This document shows positions 1-6,957 of a stretch of 12,559 bases of DNA, one piece after another. Made by a program: the position numbers and the translations under genes. This DNA comes from Bacteroidales bacterium. GTDB taxonomy: Bacteria > Bacteroidota > Bacteroidia > Bacteroidales > UBA7960. Position 1 is the first letter of the stretch, and every line of letters begins with the position of its first letter. The notes beneath the pieces were generated by a model. The model made no database searches. It worked only from the letters and a program-made list of their open reading frames with translations, and was not told where the DNA came from. The stretch lies in the NCBI GenBank assembly GCA_003557765.1, contig PWNO01000151.1, positions 1 through 12,559 of the forward strand, given 5' to 3'.

Positions 1-83
1 ACTGGTTCATCGGCCAATACCAGGGTGTTCAGACCAAAAGTAAGCATCCCTGCTACTGTCAAAAAGACGAATAATTTTTTCAT
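1..83 (-). CDS. Partial 5' end of a probable ExbB/TolQ-family proton channel protein
   Basis: Only the first 27 codons lie in the window; the gene continues beyond base 1. The visible peptide starts MKKLFVFLTVAGMLTFGLNT and continues to ADEPV. It is a basic N-terminus followed by a hydrophobic stretch and a small-residue end, so it is a signal peptide or signal-anchor. From memory, Bacteroidota MotA/TolQ/ExbB proteins often begin with a very similar leader (MKKLF, then a TFG-type hydrophobic segment and an Ala/Glu/Pro-rich stretch). If this is one, the product is the inner-membrane proton channel that energises TonB-type outer membrane import. The family call is inference from the leader only, and any exported protein with a similar signal would look the same. 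A candidate promoter lies just upstream and separates it from the tRNA-Ser gene. Confidence 0.45.
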   Translation of the reverse strand, partial: MKKLFVFLTVAGMLTFGLNTLVLADEP

Positions 84-127
84 AACTGATTCTGTTGGTT
101 TTTGTTTTAACGATAATGGTTTAATTA

Positions 128-160
128 CAAAGATGTTTAAGGTTTTGGTACTTATCCAAA
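128..160 (-). promoter_or_regulatory. Candidate Bacteroidota-type promoter for the exbB-like gene
   Basis: Reading the minus strand, TTTG (157-160) is followed after 21 nt by CATCTTTG (128-135). This matches the Bacteroidota -33/-7 consensus (TTTG, about 19-21 nt, TAnnTTTG) with one mismatch. The predicted transcript start is about 120, giving a leader of about 35-40 nt before the start codon at 83. It lies between the tRNA-Ser 3' end and the gene, so the gene need not depend on tRNA read-through. Confidence 0.4.
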
Positions 161-165
161 ATCAG

Positions 166-253
166 CGGAGAGAAAGGGATTCGAACCCTTGATCCGCTTT
201 TGACGGATACACGCTTTCCAGGCGTGCGCCTTAGACCACTCGGCCACCTCTCC
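166..253 (-). tRNA. tRNA-Ser (anticodon GGA)
   Basis: An 88-nt cloverleaf folds on the minus strand. The acceptor stem is GGAGAGG pairing with TCTCTCC (one G-U pair), with discriminator G at 166, as usual for serine tRNAs. The anticodon stem CACGC/GCGTG encloses loop CTGGAAA with anticodon GGA at 217-219, reading UCC and UCU. A long variable arm (ATCCG/CGGAT stem) marks a class II tRNA, and the T arm is AAGGG-TTCGAAT-CCCTT. The 3' CCA is not encoded. All elements are complete, so the gene looks functional. Confidence 0.97.
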
Positions 254-407
254 CTTTAATTTTCAACGCACGTAGCCCTGTTTTACAGGTTGCTAAATTA
301 CAAAAAAAATTTACCCACGCATTTTTTTTGCGCCTTTTTATTTTAAAAAAGTGTCAAAATTATGACCTAAGTGGCTCCATCTTCAAGCTATATTATGATT
401 TCAAGAA

Positions 408-443
408 CTATCCGGGCAAAAAGCTTGCCAATTGCCCGGATAG
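408..443 (-). terminator. 12-bp hairpin after the metallopeptidase gene, probable 3'-end signal
   Basis: A perfect 12-bp inverted repeat (CTATCCGGGCAA at 408-419, TTGCCCGGATAG at 432-443) with a 12-nt loop lies 22 nt beyond the stop codon of the metallopeptidase. It is GC-rich in the middle and probably marks the 3' end of that transcript. Only a weak, interrupted T stretch follows on the minus strand, so it may work as an mRNA-stabilising stem or a Rho-assisted stop rather than a classic intrinsic terminator. No plus-strand gene points into it. Confidence 0.5.
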
Positions 444-465
444 CTATTTCGCAAAAAGAATGCCA

Positions 466-2502
466 TTATTCAAATGCTGCCAATGCCTTTTCTACTGCTT
501 CAAACATGGGTGCATTGCTGATTTGCTCTCCAACAGCTTCATCCATCCAATGCTTTGGGGTCAGTTGACCGATGGAAAAGATTCTGAGCTCTTCTTCGGC
601 AAAATCCTTATCTCTGATGTAATCTTCCAGCTGGAACATGATCAGCCGGCCATAGGGATAGTTGGACAAATAAAGCGGCGATTGGATCATATGCGAATAT
701 ATGGCGAGCAGCGGGATGTCCTCCACGCCAAACACATCGGCATAATATGCATTCCACACTTCTTTGGCAATCCGGATGGTCGCTTCCTTCAGTTCAACCG
801 GTGTTGCTTCCGGATGATCATAGAGCCACTTCCAAACAGTCATGTCCACAAGTGACACGCCCATCATCTCATAGTTATCCCAGAATACGTCAAGTACCTC
901 CAGGTGTTCCTGCATGGGGTCTTCCTGCGTGATGCCAAGAAACTCAAGATCACGACGCTGATACATGAAAGCCAGGGCTTCGGTAAATGCCGTGTTGGGA
1001 ATGCCATTGATAAAATAGTTGTCTACAAAGCGGGTGCTGATGGTTTGTTCCACATTGTGTCCGAATTCGTGAATGGCGATGTTATAACCCTTGTAATCCA
1101 TGCCATCAGCGCCAATACGGGTTCTCAGGTGCGAAGGTTTACCGCGCATGGACGACCGCCATGCATGTCCGGAGCCCCTGGCTGCATCCACCTCGATACG
1201 CTCCGCAATGAATTCAGCCATCTCTGTTGTATGTCCAAGCTGTCTCAATATGCGGGGCAGGTCACGATTCAGTGCATCGGCATCCGGATATCGCCTGCGT
1301 GTGATCTTGTCAAGCTCTTCCTCAGAAATGCCTGCCCTTCCTTTAAAGCCATCATACCAAAGATCGTAAGGTCTTAGATCGCGTCCAAGTCTTTCCCTGA
1401 TCAGGTTGGCCGTTTCCCTTAGCAAAGGCGAATCGGCATACTCGCGGAATAAGGCTTCCACCTCTTCCTGCGGGATTTCCATACCGCCTTCAAAGCTGCG
1501 TTTGATATAGGTGTCCAGGTGCGGATAATAGGGATCCATGCTACTTAAACCATTGAACACATTAAGCAAGTGAGCATAACGGCGTTCGCCCTCGGGTTCG
1601 GCATCTACGGGCTCACCGTCTTTCCACACTTCATTGGTATAAGGATTCCAGGTGTACGCGTTGTTATTGATCACTTTTTTAGGGATGTCCTGGTTGATGA
1701 TGTTGAGCATCACCTGATACAGCATCTCTTTTTTCTCGATGCCATCAGGCTGTCCGTAATTCGACCGGATCTCATCACGAATATTCCAGTGAGCCAGCAG
1801 CTTCATGTCTTCCGGGAACAAAGATTCTCCTTCATCGTTGCGAAGCTTTCCTGCATATATATTGTATTCAGAGATATAAAACCCGACATCACTCCTGATG
1901 CGGCTGTATTCCTGGTTCAGACGTGAAGGGACACGGGTAGTGAAATAATCACCAAGGCGGGCATACCCCCACTCCCTTTTCGTCCATGTGCCACCAAGCT
2001 CGTTCTTTTCATCAAGGGTATAATGCGGGAAGTTCAATGCAACGGTAAAGGCAATTTTATTGTCATAGAGGTCTCCCTGGATGTGTGCTCCCGGGCTGTA
2101 GGCGCCAAACATCTGGTCAATGCGGTGCACAGGCCCGCGGTCTTCGTCTAGCTGACGTCTGAGTTCGAGTGAAATCCGGTTTGTATACCCGAAAAGGTGC
2201 TCAAAATAGTGTGCCAGCCTGTCAAAGACCAGGTCAAGCTCTTCATGGTCTCCGATAAAGGATTGGATACAGAAGCTTTTAAAGTCTTCTGCTGATCCGT
2301 CATCGTTTCTCCAGAGTGAAGCAGTTTGGGTCACGCCACGCCGGATGCGTTCGGCATGTGCTTCGCCATGCATTTCAGTTAATTCATCAATCACTTCTTC
2401 CATGGTTACGGAATCTATGGGTGTAAGGTCGGTAGAGTCAGGTGCAGGTTCACAGGCTGCCATGACCCACAGTGCCAAAAAGGCGGTGATAAGCCGTTTC
2501 AT
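466..2502 (-). CDS. Lipoprotein zinc metallopeptidase, HEFGH type (M3-like gluzincin)
   Basis: A 678-aa protein that probably hydrolyses peptides at the outer face of a membrane. The N-terminus MKRLITAFLALWVMAAC is a lipoprotein signal with the lipidated Cys at residue 17, followed by an acidic, Pro-rich linker. The zinc motif HEFGH is at about residues 478-482, and a conserved-looking Glu in FTEALAF is at about 508. That is 26 residues downstream of the second His, close to the His-Glu spacing of family M3 oligopeptidases. Near the C-terminus (about 604-620), HMIQSPLYLSNYPYGR resembles the His/Tyr substrate-binding region of M3-type enzymes. Most of the N-terminal two thirds is helical-looking and unrecognised. 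A longer in-frame start at 2544 is rejected because it lies inside the -7 promoter element and puts 14 residues before the signal peptide. The gene has its own promoter and is probably monocistronic. Peptidase identity is fairly firm; exact family and substrate are inference. Confidence 0.72.
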   Translation of the reverse strand: MKRLITAFLALWVMAACEPAPDSTDLTPIDSVTMEEVIDELTEMHGEAHAERIRRGVTQTASLWRNDDGSAEDFKSFCIQSFIGDHEELDLVFDRLAHYFEHLFGYTNRISLELRRQLDEDRGPVHRIDQMFGAYSPGAHIQGDLYDNKIAFTVALNFPHYTLDEKNELGGTWTKREWGYARLGDYFTTRVPSRLNQEYSRIRSDVGFYISEYNIYAGKLRNDEGESLFPEDMKLLAHWNIRDEIRSNYGQPDGIEKKEMLYQVMLNIINQDIPKKVINNNAYTWNPYTNEVWKDGEPVDAEPEGERRYAHLLNVFNGLSSMDPYYPHLDTYIKRSFEGGMEIPQEEVEALFREYADSPLLRETANLIRERLGRDLRPYDLWYDGFKGRAGISEEELDKITRRRYPDADALNRDLPRILRQLGHTTEMAEFIAERIEVDAARGSGHAWRSSMRGKPSHLRTRIGADGMDYKGYNIAIHEFGHNVEQTISTRFVDNYFINGIPNTAFTEALAFMYQRRDLEFLGITQEDPMQEHLEVLDVFWDNYEMMGVSLVDMTVWKWLYDHPEATPVELKEATIRIAKEVWNAYYADVFGVEDIPLLAIYSHMIQSPLYLSNYPYGRLIMFQLEDYIRDKDFAEEELRIFSIGQLTPKHWMDEAVGEQISNAPMFEAVEKALAAFE

Positions 2503-2541
2503 GATGGTAAAGGTTTTGGTAAATAATCTTTTCGACAAGGG

Positions 2542-2549
2542 CAAAGATA
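2542..2549 (-). promoter_or_regulatory. -7 promoter element of the metallopeptidase gene
   Basis: TATCTTTG on the minus strand matches the Bacteroidota -7 consensus TAnnTTTG exactly. No good TTTG -33 box is seen at the usual distance; the upstream DNA is the hairpin of the preceding operon's terminator. The predicted start is about 2535, giving a leader of about 33 nt before the ATG at 2502. This element decides the start codon choice for the gene. Confidence 0.5.
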
Positions 2550-2573
2550 AAAAAAGGTCAGGAAGTATGACCT
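2549..2573 (-). terminator. Rho-independent terminator of the efflux operon
   Basis: On the minus strand AGGTCA (2568-2573) pairs with TGACCT (2555-2560) around a 7-nt loop, and the stem runs directly into seven Ts (2549-2555). It sits 25 nt after the stop codon of the RND permease gene. This is a textbook intrinsic terminator and separates the efflux operon from the metallopeptidase gene. Its T tract shares one base with the next promoter's -7 element. Confidence 0.8.
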
Positions 2574-2598
2574 GATCAGATCGTTTGACGAATAATCT

Positions 2599-5500
2599 CT
2601 AAGTGATATCGCGGATCATAACATAGATGCCGGGCAGGAGGATCAGGGTGAGGATGGTGCCAAACAGGAGCCCTCCGATCACAGTAAGTGCGAGCGGTTG
2701 TAGCAGTTCACCACCTGCTCCCAGTGCTAATCCCAGGGGTAGCATCCCAAACACGGTGGTTAGTGCAGTCATCAGGATCGGGCGTAAGCGGATGGCCCCG
2801 GCTTCTCCAATGGCTTTTCTGGGATCTGTGCCTTGATCTGCTTGTCTGTCAGCGAAAGTAACCAGCAGGATGGCGTTGTTGACCAATATCCCTACGAGAA
2901 AGATGACGCCCAGTAACACAGGTGCACTGAGTGCGGTTCTTGTCAGCAGAAGCATCAGGGCAACACCAATGACAGCAAATGGAATGCTGACAAGGATTAC
3001 CAGGGGGCTGCTAAATTTTTCATACTGGATGGCCATGACCACAAAAACAAAGAATATGGCCAGGATAATAGCGAGTCGCATAGAACGGTTAGTTTCCTTT
3101 ATCGCGTCAGCGGCACCGCCATAAACGATACTGTACCCTTCAGGCATGTCAAAGTCTGCAAGCGCTTCTTCTACCCGCTGCTGTACCTGTCCAACGGTAG
3201 CTTCTTCCGGGTTTACCGTGCCGTTCACCCTGACAACGCGGATCTGGTTGAGGCGTTCAATGTGTGCCGGCCCCATTTCTTCGCGGAAGTCGGCAATGCT
3301 GCCCAGGTTAATATACCTGCCTTCGGCATCGAAGAGCGGCATGTTCGCCATGCTGCTGGCCGATCCGGTTAAGCTGCGTGGCATGCGTACCCTGATATTA
3401 TATTCAAACCCTCCGGTTACATATTTTGTAGGTACGATGCCATCCACAGCAGATTGAATGGCATGGCCTGCTTCAGCTGAAGATATCCCCATGTCTGCGG
3501 CTTTTTCTTCATCCAAACGAATGATCACCTGGGGAATGCGTTCATCACGGCCAATCTGGATGCTGCCCATACCCCTGATGTCCTGAAGCCTACCGAGAAT
3601 CTGCCTTGCAGTTGACTCCAGTACATCCAGGTCTTCACCCACCACACCCACTGATATGTCATCGTCAACCACAGAAGTCCGTAGCCCCTCTATACGGGGG
3701 CCGCGGATCCTTTCCTGGGTGAACACCAGTCCGGTTTTCCTGACTTGCTCAGCAAAATCTGACACCCAGCGTTCTGCAGAGTAAGCACGTCGCTGGTTAT
3801 GGGGGACCAGCTGCACCACGATGTCTATCATACCCCCACGGATACTTAGCTGACCCCCTCTGAAGTAACCACCCGCAGTACTATAATAGTTTTCCACATG
3901 GGGCATGTCCTGAATTGCTTCTTCGATTATGATGGCTGCTTCCTGTGTAGGTTCAGGGGCAGTTCCAAGCGGCAGTACAAAGCGCATGGTGATGCGACCG
4001 TCATCAACAGGGGGCAAAAATTCGCTGCCTTTCTGGCCCAATGACCATATGCTGATGCCCAGCAGCAATAGGGCCACTGCCAACACCCCATAACGATACC
4101 TGATCACCAAAGGGATCATCTCCCGGTAGTGGTTGGCCAGCCTGGACATCAACGGTGGTTTGCCGGCACGATGCCCAACTGTATCGGCTGACCTGTTTCG
4201 TGCCGTCATCACATACAAGGCAGGCACCAGTGCTGCAGCTGATATCAGGGCGGTAAGCATGGCAAATCCTATGGTAAGGATCAGTTCCCGGAAGATCAGC
4301 GCAGCCAGACCGGTTAACAAAAGAAAAGGAACAATTGCAGCCAGGTTCGTGCTGGTCCCTGCAATGACCGCGGACAATACTTCGCTGGCTCCGTCGCGTG
4401 CTGCATCTGTTGGTTTCTTATTATGCACTTGTTGATGCCGGAAAATGTTTTCCAGCAACACCAGTCCATTGTCAATTAATAAGCCTACACCCAGCGCCAT
4501 CCCGCCAAGGCTCATCACGTTCAGCGTAAGCCCTGCTGCCGTCATCAAAAGGAACGTGGCGACAATGGCTACAGGCAGGGTGATGCCTATGATCAGGGAT
4601 TTCCTGATATTTCCCAGGAAAAGCAAAATAATCACCATGGCGAGCACCCCCCCGGCTATGGCTGCAGTGGCTACAGAGCGAATAGATGCCCGAATAAAAA
4701 AGGACTCATCGCGAATGGTGTCCCAGTTGATTTCTGATGGAATGAATCCGGAATCTTCAAGCTCCTGCAATGTGCTTACCAGTCCGTCAATCACTTCTAC
4801 CGTATTGGCATCTGGTTGTTTCATGATGGTGACCTGTACAGCATCCAGGGCGTTATGCCTGGCAAACAGCCGTTGTTCGCGATGGCTATCGGTAACGCTG
4901 GCAACCTGGTTGAGGCGTATGTACTTATTGCTTCCGGGCAAGGTGATGAGGGTATTGCCCACATCCGCGGCATCCCTGTAACGATGTTCGGTTCTGGCCA
5001 GGATATCATATTCCCGGGAGGTAATGTTGCCCGAGGCAATATCTACATTGCGCTGCTCCAAAGCTTGTGTGATGTCACTCATGTTTAATCTGTATGATCG
5101 CATCAGCTCCGGGTCTACCTCTACGTCTATTTCTCTTTCTCTTCCTCCTGCTACCTCTATGGTGCCTGTTCCCCTTACAGTAAGCAGCTGTGGAACCAAA
5201 CGCTGGTCAATCCACTGGCGAAGTTCTACGGATGACATCAGGGGTGAGCTGAATGCCAGTTCAAAAACAGGTTGTTGTGACGGATCCATTTTCATCAGCC
5301 TGGGCGGTTCTGTCCCTGCTGGCAGTTCGGCACGAGCTCTTTCCAGTTGCCGTGCAGCATCTTGCAAGGCAAGGTCGATATCTGTGCCCACATCAAAAAA
5401 CATCTCAATGTAAGAACGTCCTTCAGAAGCACGGCCATGTATTTCGGCCAGATTTTCAGTAGCAGACAGGTTGCGCTCCAATACCCTGGTAACCTGCTCT

Positions 5501-5715
5501 TCAATAACCTCCGGGGTCACTCCCGGGTAGTTGACCACTACCCTGACATGGGGGTAGTCAACCTCTGGCAGCAGACTCACTGGCAGCCTTCCTGAGAATA
5601 GCATTCCCAACACGATTACCACCGCTGTGATGGACAAGGTCGCCACCGGCCGTGCGATAGCCCATGAAGATAGGTTTGTGGGTCGTTTGTGTGGAGATGG
5701 TAACGCTGTTGCCAT
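2599..5715 (-). CDS. RND-family multidrug/solute efflux permease (AcrB/MMPL superfamily)
   Basis: A 1038-aa inner-membrane proton-driven transporter of the hydrophobe/amphiphile efflux type. The expected RND layout is visible: a first membrane helix at about 25-42, a periplasmic porter domain at about 43-345, helices 2-6 at about 346-505, a second periplasmic domain at about 565-875, and helices 8-12 at about 880-1035. The TM4 signature is present as GGMALGVGLLIDNGLVLLEN (404-423), with the proton-relay Asp at 415. The second Asp of AcrB is Asn416, and the TM10 Lys position of AcrB is replaced in LVGILVNNAILLV (about 940-952), both common in non-enterobacterial RND proteins. LRPILMT (977-983) follows. 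The length is normal and there are no breaks. It lies 94 nt downstream of its adaptor gene and ends in an intrinsic terminator. The substrate cannot be read from sequence; the second half lacks the heavy-metal (CzcA) signatures. Confidence 0.93.
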   Translation of the reverse strand: MATALPSPHKRPTNLSSWAIARPVATLSITAVVIVLGMLFSGRLPVSLLPEVDYPHVRVVVNYPGVTPEVIEEQVTRVLERNLSATENLAEIHGRASEGRSYIEMFFDVGTDIDLALQDAARQLERARAELPAGTEPPRLMKMDPSQQPVFELAFSSPLMSSVELRQWIDQRLVPQLLTVRGTGTIEVAGGREREIDVEVDPELMRSYRLNMSDITQALEQRNVDIASGNITSREYDILARTEHRYRDAADVGNTLITLPGSNKYIRLNQVASVTDSHREQRLFARHNALDAVQVTIMKQPDANTVEVIDGLVSTLQELEDSGFIPSEINWDTIRDESFFIRASIRSVATAAIAGGVLAMVIILLFLGNIRKSLIIGITLPVAIVATFLLMTAAGLTLNVMSLGGMALGVGLLIDNGLVLLENIFRHQQVHNKKPTDAARDGASEVLSAVIAGTSTNLAAIVPFLLLTGLAALIFRELILTIGFAMLTALISAAALVPALYVMTARNRSADTVGHRAGKPPLMSRLANHYREMIPLVIRYRYGVLAVALLLLGISIWSLGQKGSEFLPPVDDGRITMRFVLPLGTAPEPTQEAAIIIEEAIQDMPHVENYYSTAGGYFRGGQLSIRGGMIDIVVQLVPHNQRRAYSAERWVSDFAEQVRKTGLVFTQERIRGPRIEGLRTSVVDDDISVGVVGEDLDVLESTARQILGRLQDIRGMGSIQIGRDERIPQVIIRLDEEKAADMGISSAEAGHAIQSAVDGIVPTKYVTGGFEYNIRVRMPRSLTGSASSMANMPLFDAEGRYINLGSIADFREEMGPAHIERLNQIRVVRVNGTVNPEEATVGQVQQRVEEALADFDMPEGYSIVYGGAADAIKETNRSMRLAIILAIFFVFVVMAIQYEKFSSPLVILVSIPFAVIGVALMLLLTRTALSAPVLLGVIFLVGILVNNAILLVTFADRQADQGTDPRKAIGEAGAIRLRPILMTALTTVFGMLPLGLALGAGGELLQPLALTVIGGLLFGTILTLILLPGIYVMIRDIT

Positions 5716-5809
5716 AATGTGATTCTCTTAAACTCAATAAAAATTGGTGTGCCTTACTTGCTGCTTGTGTGATTGTCTGCAAGAAAAAGTTTACCGGATG
5801 CACGCACGA

Positions 5810-6862
5810 TTAATCGCGGAAACCATGGCGTCTGAACCGCCCTTGCACTTCGACTTTCGCTCCATCATACAGATTATCCAGATTGGCGGCTGCCACCTGC
5901 TCATCACTGTCCAGTCCGGTAAGCACTTCCACCCAGCCGTCGCGACGGATGCCTGTTTCCACTGGTCGTTTTGAAACCTCGTGATCCATGATCACAAACA
6001 CAAAGCTTTCTTCATCGTCATGCCAAATGCTTTCCGGTGGGATGGCCACGACCTGGTCCCTTTGCACAGTGACAAAATCCAAGCGGGCAAGATATCCTGG
6101 CAGTATTTTTTGGGGTGCACTTTTCTGATCGATTTCCACTTCGACAGTAAACAAACGGGTGATGGCATCCGCCGCCGGAAAAATTCTCCGGATCGTACCC
6201 CGGAAATCATCATCCGGGTATACGTCAAAACGCAGGGCAACTTCACGGCCTTTCTCCAGGTGGATGACATCGCTTTCACTTAGCCCCGGTCTTACGACCA
6301 GCAGGCCATGGTCTTCGATGGTAAACAGCCGCTCATTTTCAGACACTGTGGTGCCAACTTCAATGAGGCGATCGGTTACCACGGCATCTACAGGCGCGTA
6401 TGCCCGCCCGAGCTCTACCTCGACCTCCCAGAGCCCCGCTTCGGCCTCTGCCTCTTCCAGCTGCCTGGCGATGGCGTCATATTCGGCCTCGGGAATGACT
6501 TCATCTTCAAAAAGCTGGCTGCTGCGCTGGTATTGGCGTTCTGCTTCTCTTAAATTGGCCCTGGCCTTGCGCAGCTGGGCTTCCTGGCGCCGGGTGTCCA
6601 TCCGGGCCAGCAAGTCGCCTGTGCGGACCTCATCGCCCTCTTCAAAATGGACCTCTTCAATGCGACCGGATGTTTGTGCCGTGATGTACACCCTTTTGTA
6701 TGCCATCACCGGGGCGGTGATCGTCCGCCTGCCGGACAGATCCCGGATTTCGGCTTCTGCATAGGCTATGGGAATACCTGCATTATCCTCCTCATCCACT
6801 GCCCCGCGATCGCAGGATGTCCACATCAGGAACACAATCAGAAAAATCGTCTTGTCTATCAT
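5810..6862 (-). CDS. RND efflux periplasmic adaptor (membrane fusion protein), lipoprotein
   Basis: A 350-aa HlyD/AcrA-family subunit that links the RND permease to an outer membrane channel. The N-terminus MIDKTIFLIVFLMWTSC is a lipoprotein-type signal with Cys17 as likely lipid anchor, though the lipobox is imperfect. Domains follow the family order. The first lipoyl half is at about 57-90 (SGRIEEVHFEEGDEV and GDLL). An alpha-helical hairpin at about 91-150 is rich in Glu, Arg and Ala with the usual RxxLxxAxxxYxR pattern. The second lipoyl half is at about 151-184 (YAPVDAVVTDRLIEVG), the beta-barrel at about 188-265, and the membrane-proximal domain from about 268, starting at VVAIPPESIW. 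It is the first gene of the adaptor-permease pair. The gap upstream carries direct repeats that may be regulatory. No outer membrane factor gene is present nearby, so one must be supplied from elsewhere. Confidence 0.92.
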   Translation of the reverse strand: MIDKTIFLIVFLMWTSCDRGAVDEEDNAGIPIAYAEAEIRDLSGRRTITAPVMAYKRVYITAQTSGRIEEVHFEEGDEVRTGDLLARMDTRRQEAQLRKARANLREAERQYQRSSQLFEDEVIPEAEYDAIARQLEEAEAEAGLWEVEVELGRAYAPVDAVVTDRLIEVGTTVSENERLFTIEDHGLLVVRPGLSESDVIHLEKGREVALRFDVYPDDDFRGTIRRIFPAADAITRLFTVEVEIDQKSAPQKILPGYLARLDFVTVQRDQVVAIPPESIWHDDEESFVFVIMDHEVSKRPVETGIRRDGWVEVLTGLDSDEQVAAANLDNLYDGAKVEVQGRFRRHGFRD

Positions 6863-6870
6863 TGGTAATA

Positions 6871-6882
6871 ATTTTGCAAAAT
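6871..6882. promoter_or_regulatory. 12-bp palindrome just upstream of the adaptor start codon
   Basis: ATTTTGCAAAAT is a perfect 12-bp palindrome located 8 nt before the ATG of the adaptor gene (start 6862). A second short inverted repeat, AATAT-TG-ATATT, overlaps it at 6880-6891. The position at the 5' end of the mRNA fits an operator or a leader structure, but AT-rich palindromes of this length arise easily by chance. Confidence 0.25.
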
Positions 6883-6908
6883 ATTGATATTCTATGCTTT
6901 ATGGAATC

Positions 6909-6941
6909 CACAAATGCACGCAAATAAGATCACAAATGCAC
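6909..6941. repeat. Two 11-bp direct repeats with 22-bp period upstream of the efflux operon
   Basis: CACAAATGCAC occurs at 6909-6919 and again at 6931-6941, an exact copy with a 22-bp start-to-start distance, close to two helical turns. The pair lies 47-79 bp upstream of the adaptor start codon, in the short gap after suhB. On the minus strand each copy contains TTTG, the Bacteroidota -33 core. The arrangement fits binding of a regulator to one face of the DNA, or promoter duplication. No regulator gene is in the window. Confidence 0.5.
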
Positions 6942-6957
6942 ACTAACTGACTCAACC

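Noticed and set aside
276..292. Small CCTGT/ACAGG hairpin upstream of tRNA-Ser
   Set aside because: Only 5 bp, with no U tract on either strand, and no gene ends there.
2503..2544. Longer N-terminus for the metallopeptidase (14 extra residues)
   Set aside because: The ATG at 2544 lies inside the TATCTTTG promoter element and would bury the lipoprotein signal peptide.
2503..6957. Three intergenic gaps of almost equal size (96, 94 and 95 nt)
   Set aside because: The gaps share no sequence and hold different elements, so the equal spacing looks like coincidence.
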